Below, in pieces: positions 55,608-64,000 of a stretch of 64,000 nt of DNA. This stretch comes from Candidatus Zipacnadia bacterium. Lineage in GTDB: Bacteria > Armatimonadota > Zipacnadia > Zipacnadales > UBA5352. The notes under the pieces are model-generated. The model was not told the DNA's origin. It worked only from the letters and a program-made list of their open reading frames with translations, and made no database searches. A program made the translations under genes and the position numbers. The DNA is taken from assembly GCA_029821735.1 (NCBI GenBank), contig JALGSU010000021.1, positions 1 to 64,000 of the forward strand. The letters run 5' to 3'. The stretch's first letter is position 1. Every line of letters starts with the position of its first letter.

Positions 55608-56684
55608 ATGGTGATGATCTTGGTACGACGAGCGGCGCTGACGGGTCTGTGTATTGCTGTGCTGCTGTCCCTGGTACTGGGCGCGGCAGCCGACGAGCAG
55701 GTGAAGTTCTACTCCGGCGATCCCGATGCCATCGATCTGGAGGCCGATGAAGAGGAGACCTACCTCGACGCCCCGGCTCTGCGGATTGAGACCAAGGGCT
55801 ACTACGAGGGCGGTCGCCTGGCACTCAAGGAGCCTCTCGCGGGAGCCAAGTTCCTCGATAAACTCGAGAACGGCTACATCACTCTGACCGTCAAAGTCCA
55901 CGAGCCCGAGGCGCCCGAGGTCATGCAAGGACCTGGTGGCTTTGAGGGCGGACCTGGCGGCGCTTTCCCCGGCGACCCCGGTATGGCCCCTGGCATGCAG
56001 CCTGGCATGGACCCCGGCATGATCATGGAGCCCGGTGGCGCGCCCCCGGTTGACCCCGGTGGCCCCCCGCCGATGGACCCGGGCATGGACCCCGGTATGA
56101 TCGACCCCGGCATGATGCCCGGCGGCGACATCTTCATCCCCGGCGGCGGCATGGGCGAGATGGCCCCACCGGAACCGCCCTCCAAGATCGCCAGCCTGCG
56201 CTTGCTCCTGGTTACTGACAAGGGCGAGATCGACTCAGGCCCGATCGTTGTCGAGGACTATCCTGAGCTCGTCGAGGACTGGCGCTCTATCGTCCTGCCT
56301 CTCGCCGATTTCGGCGGCAGCGTCGATCTCGCGGGCGCCAATATCCTCAGCATCGCTCTCTTCGGCGATGTCGATGAGATCTTCTACCTGGGAGAGTTGA
56401 CGCTTGGCCAGGAGGAGAAGCCGTTGCTCGCCGACGCAGGCGAGATGATGACGGTCAAGGTCGACAAGGAAGTCACCTTCAAGGCCGCGGCCCAGCCCGA
56501 CGGCTCTACTGCCGATTACCTGTGGGACTTCGACGACCTCGATGGTCTGCAGGAGCAGGGCTATGGCACGGAGACCACCTGGACCTTCCTGACGCCCGGC
56601 TACTACATGGTCACCCTCACCGTCAGTGACACCGCTGACAGGCGTGTGCCGCGCATGGCCCGCGTCCGCGTGAAGGCCGAGTAG
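55608..56684 (+). CDS. Secreted PKD-domain protein with Pro/Gly/Met/Asp-rich insert
   Basis: Signal peptide; PGMAPGMQPGMDPGMIMEPGGAPPVDPGG...; C-terminal PKD-like TADYLWDFDDLDG...TTWTFLTPGYYMVTLTVSDTADRRV. Confidence 0.7.
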   Translation: MVMILVRRAALTGLCIAVLLSLVLGAAADEQVKFYSGDPDAIDLEADEEETYLDAPALRIETKGYYEGGRLALKEPLAGAKFLDKLENGYITLTVKVHEPEAPEVMQGPGGFEGGPGGAFPGDPGMAPGMQPGMDPGMIMEPGGAPPVDPGGPPPMDPGMDPGMIDPGMMPGGDIFIPGGGMGEMAPPEPPSKIASLRLLLVTDKGEIDSGPIVVEDYPELVEDWRSIVLPLADFGGSVDLAGANILSIALFGDVDEIFYLGELTLGQEEKPLLADAGEMMTVKVDKEVTFKAAAQPDGSTADYLWDFDDLDGLQEQGYGTETTWTFLTPGYYMVTLTVSDTADRRVPRMARVRVKAE

Positions 56685-56708
56685 GGCGACAGATCAGTGG
56701 CATTTCTG

Positions 56709-56735
56709 AAGGCCTCCCGTATTGCGGGAGGCCTT
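56709..56735 (+). terminator. Hairpin terminator after the PKD-domain gene
   Basis: aaggcctcccg-tattg-cgggaggcctt perfect 11-bp stem followed by ctgtg; located 25 nt after the stop. Confidence 0.65.
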
Positions 56736-56775
56736 CTGTGTGAATCAGCGTGCCCAGCACGGGGGTCTGCCCGCT

Positions 56776-58107
56776 ATGACGTCACCACACACGCTCGCTC
56801 TGACCGGTGGACGCGTTCTCTGTGACGCCACGTCCCTCTGGGGTCAGGCCGACATCTTCGTCAGCGATGGTCACATCGCAGGCATCTACCCGACTGGCGA
56901 CGCCCCCGATGCTGAAGTTGTCCTCGACGCAGCCGGCCGCCTGGTCGCTCCTGGTCTGGTGGATGTCCACGTCCATCTCCGCCAGCCCGGTGGCGAGCAC
57001 AAGGAGACGATCGCCTCAGGAACCCGGGCCGCGCTCATGGGCGGTTTCACCACCGTCCTCGCGATGCCCAATACCACGCCCGCTCCCGACACTCCCGAGC
57101 ACGTGCGCGCCATCAGGGACCTGATCGATGCCAGCGCCTGGTGTCACACGCACATCATAGGCGCCGCCACACTGAACAATGACTGCGAGACGCTCACTGA
57201 TTTCGCCGCTCTGAAGTCTGCCGGGTGCGTGGCCATCAGTGATGACGCCTTCATGTTGCGCACCCGTGAGCAGCGCCGCGAAGCCCTTTTGCGCTGTGCG
57301 GAACTGGGGCTGGTCTTCATCGCGCACCTCGAGGACCCGGCGTTGTCCGCCGGTGGGCTGATGCACGAAAGTGACGCCTCGCGACGCATGGGTGTACCAT
57401 CTCAGCATCCCGAGACTGAGGTCCGCTGCCTCGAGGCCTGGCGCGAGGCCTGGCGCGAGGCCTGGGATGAGCCCACCGCGCCGCCCCTGCACCTCGCCCA
57501 CGTCTCCACTGCTGCCACCTGTGAACTGCTCCGCTTCTGGCGGCCCGGCCCGACCGCCGAGACCGCTCCGCACTACTTGACTCTCACCGCCGAGGCAGTT
57601 GCTGAGTATGGCGCCGACGCGAAGATGAACCCGCCTCTGAAGACTGACGCTGACCGTGAGGCACTCCTGACTGGCCTGCGCGATGGCATCATCACCTGCA
57701 TCGCGACCGACCACGCTCCGCACACGCCGGCTGAGAAGTCGGCAGGTCTGGCGGACGCCCCCTTTGGCATCGTTGGCCTGGAGACTGCCCTCGGTGTTGT
57801 CTGGACTCATCTGGGCCACTCGGGGGCCATGGTTGATCGGCGAGTCATTTCCTCCATGTCCGCGCGCCCCGCGGCGCTCTTTGACCTCAACGTTGGCCGC
57901 CTGGCCGTCGGCGGACCGGCTGATATCCTCGTCTTCGACCCCGACGAGAGCTGGACGGTCGATCCCGATCGCTTCCAGTCCATGGGCCGCAACACTCCCT
58001 GGTCAGGCGCGGAGCTGTATGGTCGCGTCGAGCATGTGGTGGTCGCCGGTCAAGTGGCCGTCAGGGACGGCATCTTAACCACCGACAGACCGTCGCTGTC
58101 GCCGTAG
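56776..58107 (+). CDS. pyrC: Dihydroorotase (cyclic amidohydrolase)
   Basis: PGLVDVHVHLRQPGGEHKETIASGTRAALMGGFTTVLAMPNT; HLAHVSTAAT; APHYLTLT; IATDHAPHTPAEK; GLADAPFGIVGLETAL. Confidence 0.92.
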   Translation: MTSPHTLALTGGRVLCDATSLWGQADIFVSDGHIAGIYPTGDAPDAEVVLDAAGRLVAPGLVDVHVHLRQPGGEHKETIASGTRAALMGGFTTVLAMPNTTPAPDTPEHVRAIRDLIDASAWCHTHIIGAATLNNDCETLTDFAALKSAGCVAISDDAFMLRTREQRREALLRCAELGLVFIAHLEDPALSAGGLMHESDASRRMGVPSQHPETEVRCLEAWREAWREAWDEPTAPPLHLAHVSTAATCELLRFWRPGPTAETAPHYLTLTAEAVAEYGADAKMNPPLKTDADREALLTGLRDGIITCIATDHAPHTPAEKSAGLADAPFGIVGLETALGVVWTHLGHSGAMVDRRVISSMSARPAALFDLNVGRLAVGGPADILVFDPDESWTVDPDRFQSMGRNTPWSGAELYGRVEHVVVAGQVAVRDGILTTDRPSLSP

Positions 58108-58173
58108 TGCTCCGCCCGGTGATCGTCCTTCCCGCCACATTACCGATTGCCTGCCGCTCGGCTTTCCGCTATC

Positions 58174-60000
58174 ATGTGTGCCATCGCAATGATATCTGCT
58201 CCTATCGCCAATCGATCGTGCGCGGCGCTTACCATCGTGCTGCTCATAGGGCTGAACACGCACGCTCTCGCGGCGCGAGACTGCCCTTTGCTTGTCAACG
58301 GTGCGCCTGTTCCCGGCGTGGCGGGGCTGCTCACTGACTCCGGTGAGCTTCTCCTGCCGGCGCCGACCATGCTGCACGCACTTGGCGTCACGGTCCTGCC
58401 GGGCGAGGAAGGTGCGCCCTGGTCGGTCCGTGGCTGCGGGCGTTCGGTGCAGGTGCGTCCCGGATCCCGCCAATATCTGGTTGGTGAGCAGGTGCGTGAC
58501 GCCCGAACCGCCACGCTTCTGCGCGACGATGGCCTCGCTGTGCCTTTCGAGATGCTCGCCGAGACCTTTGGCGTAGAGGCCGAAGCCGTCCCCGAGGGCG
58601 ATCTGACCATCTGGTCGCTGACGACCGCTGGCGCGCAGATCATGGAGTTGCGTGACGGCGTTCACCGAGACCGTCTGCGCCTCGTCATCGACCTCGACCG
58701 CCCCTCCTGTTTCAGCGCGTTGTGGGTTGAGCCCGGCCGCGTCGTCATCGAACTCCCCGCGGCCCCGGACGCCAGCGGCTGGGCGCGCTCGGTGCGCCTC
58801 CTGCAGGTCGAAGACCCGCTCATCACGCAGATCCGCCAGGGCCCGACTGCGACTGGCGTGGTAAGAATCTCCATCGGACACACGTCGCCCCATCCGCCCG
58901 AGGTCTTCTCGCTGGGCGAGCCGCCGCGCATCGTCGTCGACCTCCGCCGCGCCGAGGAGGACTACCTGCCCGTCCCCGATGTGCCCGAGGTGCCCGTCGC
59001 TGCGGGGCTCGTCCAGGTACGCAACTTCTCCACGCCACGGGGCGCTGTCCGAGTGCTCGTCTACGACGTCGACCCGCGGGCCGACGCTGTCGAGGTGTGC
59101 CCGGCTCTCGCGGCCGATACCATCAAGCATCGGGTTTCGGTCACGCGTATGTGCATCAACTCCGGCGCGTACGGTGGCATCAACGGTGGCTACTTCAGCT
59201 ACAAGGGTCCGCCTCTGGGCATGCTGGTGATCGACCGCGAGTGGATACATCAGCCCTACGGCGGTCGGACTGTTCTGGGCATCACTGGCGATGGCCACCT
59301 TCTCATGGATCGCCTCACGTTCGATGGCAAAGTGAGGTTCGCCGGGCTCGGGTATCTGGCTCTCTCTGCCATCAACGAGGGGCACAGCAAGCCCGACACG
59401 CTGGTAATGTACACTCGCAGATGGGGCTGGACTGTCGCCGGCGCTACGGGGCGCGGGCGTCTCGTGGTGGACGACACTGGTCGGGTGATTGAGAAACGCA
59501 CCAACGGTGAGCTAATCACCATCCCCGAGGGCGGCTTCGTGCTCTCCGGTAATGGGCGCATGGCCAAGAGCTTGGACAAGGTCGAAGTCGGCACCGTGGT
59601 CACCCACGAGCTGCGCACCAAGCCGGACTGGCCGGACGCCGTCCATGCGATAGGCGGCGGGCCTCGGCTGGTCAAGAACGGCAAGCCGCACATCACCGCC
59701 GCTCCCGAGAAGTTCCGCGCCGACATCTACGCCTCGGTCCGCCCGCGCTCTGCCGTGGGCATCACCGAGGATGGGCGCTTGCTCCTCGTCGTCGTTGAGG
59801 GTGGGGTCGAGGGGGGCGCGCCGGGGATGAGTCTCAGCGAACTGGCCACCACCATGATCAAACTCGGCGCCTGGCAGGCCATGAACCTCGACGGTGGCGG
59901 CTCCAGCACCTTCGTCGCCGAGCGCCGCCTCATCAACCTGCCCAGCGACGGGGCCGCTCGATCGGTCTCCAACGCTCTGTTGATATTCACGCGTCCCTGA
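58174..60000 (+). CDS. Secreted phosphodiester glycosidase (NAGPA-like) with N-terminal copper-amine-oxidase-N/AMIN-like region
   Basis: LTDSGELLLPAPTMLHALG; AMIN-like RLRLVIDLDRPSCF...IRQGPTATGVVRISIG...RIVVDLRR; AYGGINGGYFSYKGPPLGMLVIDREW; AIGGGPRLVKNGK; AMNLDGGGSSTFV. Confidence 0.85.
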   Translation: MCAIAMISAPIANRSCAALTIVLLIGLNTHALAARDCPLLVNGAPVPGVAGLLTDSGELLLPAPTMLHALGVTVLPGEEGAPWSVRGCGRSVQVRPGSRQYLVGEQVRDARTATLLRDDGLAVPFEMLAETFGVEAEAVPEGDLTIWSLTTAGAQIMELRDGVHRDRLRLVIDLDRPSCFSALWVEPGRVVIELPAAPDASGWARSVRLLQVEDPLITQIRQGPTATGVVRISIGHTSPHPPEVFSLGEPPRIVVDLRRAEEDYLPVPDVPEVPVAAGLVQVRNFSTPRGAVRVLVYDVDPRADAVEVCPALAADTIKHRVSVTRMCINSGAYGGINGGYFSYKGPPLGMLVIDREWIHQPYGGRTVLGITGDGHLLMDRLTFDGKVRFAGLGYLALSAINEGHSKPDTLVMYTRRWGWTVAGATGRGRLVVDDTGRVIEKRTNGELITIPEGGFVLSGNGRMAKSLDKVEVGTVVTHELRTKPDWPDAVHAIGGGPRLVKNGKPHITAAPEKFRADIYASVRPRSAVGITEDGRLLLVVVEGGVEGGAPGMSLSELATTMIKLGAWQAMNLDGGGSSTFVAERRLINLPSDGAARSVSNALLIFTRP

Positions 60001-60102
60001 TTCTGGCCCGAGCATTGTGTTCGGCCCCCCTCCTGTGTACAATCTCCGCGATCTGCCGTGCACCAGCGATCACACCACTGCGCCGCACAAGAGGGAACTG
60101 CA

Positions 60103-60930
60103 ATGATCAAGCTCGGGTACCATCCCGCGACTTTTGACGGCACCGGACTGGACCAGATCGCGGCGAGCCTGCCGACCATCTGCTCGGAGGGATGGGATGG
60201 TTTTGAGTACTCCGCCACCGCGCTGAAGCTGCACTTCGCCGACCCCAGCCCCGTCCGCCAGATCCTCACTGAAGCTGGTACCGAGATCTGCGGTCTCTAC
60301 TATACTTGCGGATTCCTGACCGATGACGACGCCGCGCAATGGCTCGACCACGGCAACCGCGTTATCGAATTCTGCCACGCGGTCGGCTGTCATCTGGTGA
60401 TGATCGACGGTGGCAGCAAGGGCGACGACGGCGTCACGCCCGCCCAGATCGAGCGTGCAGCCGCCGGAGCCGACGCGATGGGGCAGATGTGCGCCGACGC
60501 CGGTCTGGTCTGCTCGTGGCATCAACACTGGGGCACCATCTTCGAGTACCAGGAGCCCTTCGAGCAGCTACTGGCGCTCACCGATCCAGCGCTGGTCAAG
60601 TTCACCCCCGACACCGCTCAGCTTTCCCTCGGCGATTTCGACGTCACCGACATGTTCCGCCGCCACGCCGAGAGAATGGTCTACGTGCACTTCAAGGACC
60701 TCGGCGAAGATCGCCGGTTCACCGAACTCGGTACCGGCACTGTCGATTTCCCGGCAGCCCGGGAGATCTTGCGCAGCTCCGACTTCTCCGGCTGGATAGT
60801 CGTCGACCTCGACTACACTTCGCTCGACCCCGGCCTCGCGTGCCACATGAACAAGGCCTACCTCAATGACGCCCTGGGCATCTCCGGCGCCCGTGATCGA
60901 TCCCGGTACGCAGCCGCCGCTGGCGCCTGA
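60103..60930 (+). CDS. Sugar phosphate isomerase/epimerase (xylose isomerase-like TIM barrel)
   Basis: MIKLGYHPATFDG...ICSEGWDGFEYS...VCSWHQHWGTIFE...VYVHFKDLGEDRRFTELGTGTVDFPAAREILRSSDFSGWIVVDLD. Confidence 0.87.
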   Translation: MIKLGYHPATFDGTGLDQIAASLPTICSEGWDGFEYSATALKLHFADPSPVRQILTEAGTEICGLYYTCGFLTDDDAAQWLDHGNRVIEFCHAVGCHLVMIDGGSKGDDGVTPAQIERAAAGADAMGQMCADAGLVCSWHQHWGTIFEYQEPFEQLLALTDPALVKFTPDTAQLSLGDFDVTDMFRRHAERMVYVHFKDLGEDRRFTELGTGTVDFPAAREILRSSDFSGWIVVDLDYTSLDPGLACHMNKAYLNDALGISGARDRSRYAAAAGA

Positions 60931-61007
60931 CCGCGCGACAGGGCATCGCGTCCGCGAGGGCGAAATGACCTCCGCGCAGGATATCGATCCGGCATCGGAG
61001 GCCCTCC

Positions 61008-63353
61008 ATGACCCGTGCATCCATCCCCATCATCATGCTCATGCTCTGTGCGCTGACAATCGCCGCACAGGAGTGGGACATCCAGGCTGAGGAGCGGATC
61101 GTTGAGCCTGGCACAACCGCGGAGTTCGACCTCCCCGCGATTGACCCGGGCGAGGGCTTCGCAGTCCTCGAGTTCGATGCCCGCATGGACAACCCGCGCC
61201 CCGGCGGATCGATGTTCTACCTCGACCTGAGACTGAACGGTGAGCCTGTAGTGGCTGCACTGGACAGGCTCTCCACTCGCCTGCTCAACAAGCCCGCCGG
61301 CGTTCCCTACCGTGACGGCAAGCTGCTCTACTGGCACTCGGCGGGTACCGGCTGGCGCATCGTCTACGCCCCGGATTTCGAGAGCTTCGGCGACAGTCAG
61401 CGACATGGCCGCGAGCCTTACCGCTTCGTGGTGGACGTCACAGACCTCGCCCGGCGCGCTGAGCCAAATCGCCTCAGCTTCCACCGGATCATCGGCACCA
61501 CTGACCGCCCTCTGGTCATCCGCAACGTCCGCCTCAAGGTTGCCTCGGAGGGGGCCACGCGGGTGCAATCGCAGTACGCTCTCAGCGAGATCAAGGACTG
61601 GCAGATCGGTGTCGCCGACTCCGGCGCCATCGCTCTCGCTGCAGGCGGCCAGCAGTATCTGGTTGGCTCCAGCTTCTCGACCCCGGAGCCAGGCTGGAAC
61701 CAACTCGGGCCGGGCTCTGATGACTCCGAGTGGACCGTCACCACCGAGGCCGTGGGTGATCGATCCTGGCTCGTCCACGCGCGTGGCGAGCACTACCGGC
61801 TGAAGCGCTCCGTGACCGTGACCGATGGGCGCGTGCGGGTCGCCGACGAGATCACCAACCCCGGATCTGAACCGGTTGGCATCATCCACCGCCACACAAT
61901 CATCTTGCCCGAGCCCGTGCCCGCAGCCTGGCTGGTGGGCGACCCCGATCCGACAATCACCCGCAAGGTCATTCGCGCCAACTCGACGCTCTTTGTCCCG
62001 CTGGGCGGGGCCGGAATCGGCATGGCCTTCGAGGACGATGTGTCTCGCTGTCACGGTATGATGGAGTGTTCCGAGGAGGCCCGGCAGGCGGGCTTCTTCG
62101 ACGAGCACCTGGCGATCGGCGCCGGCGACAGCTATACGGTGCGCTGGTCGATCTATCCCAGCCGGCACAGCGATTACTGGCAGTTCATCAACCGCGTGCG
62201 CTCGGACTGGGGCGTCAATGGCCTGACCGCCAACGGGCCGTGGGCCTTCGTCCGCGCCGAGAAGTTCTCTGCCGAGAACGCCGACATAGCGGCCCTGCGC
62301 GAGCATCTCGAGCGCGGCGGGCAGTATGGTGTCCTCACCTCGGGCGGCTGGACCTACCTCGAGCCCACCGACGATCCGCCGTGGATCGGCTTTGGGGCGG
62401 CGGTCTTCAACCAGCCCTTCGATGACTTCCGCGTCTTCCTCAAGCGCGCTATAGACAACTTCAGGGCGGCGCGCCCGCAGATGCCGGTATTGGTCTACGA
62501 ACACTGCTTCCTCAACAGCCCGCAGACCCCTGAGCAGAAGGAGCAATTCCGCGACAGTTGGGTCACAGGCCCGGACGGTGAGCAGGTGATCCGTGGCTGG
62601 GGCAATGTCTACAAGTCCTCCCCGCAGGTCTACCCGACACCGACGAACGCCTTCGGCAGGGCCTTCAGTCAGACCGTGGACCGCATCCTCGACGAGACGG
62701 GCGCCGCCGGGATCTACCAGGATGAAAGCAACCACGGGGGGCAGGAATGGACCTGGAACGCGTGGGATGGGCATTCGGCGATGATCGATGCTGAGACTCA
62801 TCGGATTACCGCGCTGGTGGGCCACGTAACGCTTCTCAGCAGCGAGTATCGGATCGCTCTCCACCAGCGTATTCGCGATCGCGGAGGGCTTCAGGTTGCG
62901 AACGGTCAGCCCTGCCTCATGGCCGAGAACCTGGACGTCTTCCCCCGCTTCGTCGAGGCCCAGCAGAACCTGTGCCGCGCCGCCGAGACCCATCTCTACT
63001 CGCCGCTGGCGTGGGATTACGGGGTCTACCGCGACGCCAGCCGGTTCCGGCGCGCTCTGGCGTGGGGGACGATCCCCGTCCGCCTGAACATCAGCGGCAC
63101 TGCCGGGCCGTTCGCGCACTTCTTCCCACTCACCGCCGTCGAGCTTCACGCCGGCTGGATCTTGGCACGGGAGCGGATCATCATCTCGGACACTGGCGCC
63201 TATGGCTGGCCGGGCGAGACTGTTCCCGCGCGCGTCTACTCATGGGACTTCGACCTGAACGAGCAGCCGATTCGCGAGATGACTGTTGACGGGACGGCCG
63301 TGGTCGAAGTGCCTGAGGGCGGCATCGCCGTCATCATCCGGAGCGAAGACTGA
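61008..63353 (+). CDS. Secreted large glycoside-hydrolase-like protein of uncertain family
   Basis: Signal peptide; N-terminal beta-sandwich-like region; central/C-terminal barrel-like segments (GVLTSGGWTYLEPTDDPPWIGFG, PVLVYEHCFLNSPQTPE, ETGAAGIYQDESNHGG). Confidence 0.55.
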   Translation: MTRASIPIIMLMLCALTIAAQEWDIQAEERIVEPGTTAEFDLPAIDPGEGFAVLEFDARMDNPRPGGSMFYLDLRLNGEPVVAALDRLSTRLLNKPAGVPYRDGKLLYWHSAGTGWRIVYAPDFESFGDSQRHGREPYRFVVDVTDLARRAEPNRLSFHRIIGTTDRPLVIRNVRLKVASEGATRVQSQYALSEIKDWQIGVADSGAIALAAGGQQYLVGSSFSTPEPGWNQLGPGSDDSEWTVTTEAVGDRSWLVHARGEHYRLKRSVTVTDGRVRVADEITNPGSEPVGIIHRHTIILPEPVPAAWLVGDPDPTITRKVIRANSTLFVPLGGAGIGMAFEDDVSRCHGMMECSEEARQAGFFDEHLAIGAGDSYTVRWSIYPSRHSDYWQFINRVRSDWGVNGLTANGPWAFVRAEKFSAENADIAALREHLERGGQYGVLTSGGWTYLEPTDDPPWIGFGAAVFNQPFDDFRVFLKRAIDNFRAARPQMPVLVYEHCFLNSPQTPEQKEQFRDSWVTGPDGEQVIRGWGNVYKSSPQVYPTPTNAFGRAFSQTVDRILDETGAAGIYQDESNHGGQEWTWNAWDGHSAMIDAETHRITALVGHVTLLSSEYRIALHQRIRDRGGLQVANGQPCLMAENLDVFPRFVEAQQNLCRAAETHLYSPLAWDYGVYRDASRFRRALAWGTIPVRLNISGTAGPFAHFFPLTAVELHAGWILARERIIISDTGAYGWPGETVPARVYSWDFDLNEQPIREMTVDGTAVVEVPEGGIAVIIRSED

Positions 63354-63482
63354 GAGCTGGCACGCCGGCGGCAGCGCACGACTGGCCACGGATGGGCGTC
63401 TGCAAACCGACTGGGAACCGCGCGTCAGCGTCCTGATGTTGAAGAATCAGGGATAGAGCGTGGTGCACGGGAGGGATGCGGC

Positions 63483-64000
63483 ATGGGCAATTACGTCGCG
63501 TTCGGGATGTTCGTCAAGGCGAACATCATCGCGGTGGTGTGGTATGCGCTGTTCGTGTTACTCCTCTTCCTGTGGACCGGGCGGCCGTCGCGGCGGCAAG
63601 GACGCGTGCATGTGCGCGGCTTCATCTCGCTGCTCATCGGCGTGGCAGGACTGGCCATCGCCGTCGGGCGTTTGCTGACGCCTGGCGGACAGCTGGGTCG
63701 ACTGGGCGCGGTAATGTTCCTCAACGTGCCCGAAAGCGGCTCGGCCATCGGCGCATCCCCGGAGCTGTATGTGATGGGGTTGGGCGATCGGGTACCGCGT
63801 CGGATCACGCGTGACGCCGGCATGGAAACAGGTGCCAGATGGTCACCTGACGGCGCCAGCATCGCCTACTGTGGCCGGGGCATTGGGCCCGAAATCGCCG
63901 GCAACTCGGTCTGCGTGGTCCCCGCTCGGGGAGGGCGACCCCGCTCGATCACATCTGGCGAAACGGACAGCTCGCCGGCGTGGTCTCCCGACTGCACGCG
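63483..64000 (+). CDS. Partial CDS: membrane-anchored protein with TolB/PD40-like beta-propeller, runs off window
   Basis: MGNYVAFGMFVKANIIAVVWYALFVLLLFLWTGRPSRR... two TM segments, then RWSPDGASIAYCGRG...GGRPRSITSGETDSSPAWSPDCT. Confidence 0.65.
   Translation, partial: MGNYVAFGMFVKANIIAVVWYALFVLLLFLWTGRPSRRQGRVHVRGFISLLIGVAGLAIAVGRLLTPGGQLGRLGAVMFLNVPESGSAIGASPELYVMGLGDRVPRRITRDAGMETGARWSPDGASIAYCGRGIGPEIAGNSVCVVPARGGRPRSITSGETDSSPAWSPDCT

Noticed and set aside
60858-63149. 763-aa ORF on the minus strand
   Set aside because: Antisense to a well-supported secreted + strand gene; long antisense ORFs are expected at this GC content and it lacks recognisable motifs.

Overview
High-GC bacterial chromosome window from an uncultured-type lineage, densely coding and mostly metabolic. 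No CRISPR array, transposase or prophage was recognised. Main content: (1) an operon of two Sec-signal proteins resembling a VgrG/gp5-type beta-helix spike and a PAAR tip, with no injection-system genes nearby; (2) secreted carbohydrate/ester-active genes, including a duplicated hydrolase/sialidase-like cassette in A-B-B-A order; (3) a FecR plus CHASE2-adenylate cyclase pair; (4) an Mrp/MinD-ferredoxin/NifX-like/PadR cluster with Gly-Met repeat proteins; (5) an McrBC type IV restriction locus whose McrB has three PUA/EVE-like reader domains; (6) MurJ, LepA, HemW and dihydroorotase; (7) one tRNA-Leu(CAG) with consensus promoters. A notable window-scale pattern is that at least nine loci are broken by short internal deletions, frameshifts or in-frame stops (GGT, M19 dipeptidase, HEAT protein, C1 peptidase, radical SAM N-terminus, McrB sensor region, a nuclease-like gene, LepA, HemW). 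That could be real decay or a systematic assembly/sequencing artefact. Assignments come from reading motifs in the sequence and supplied translations; no database search was run.
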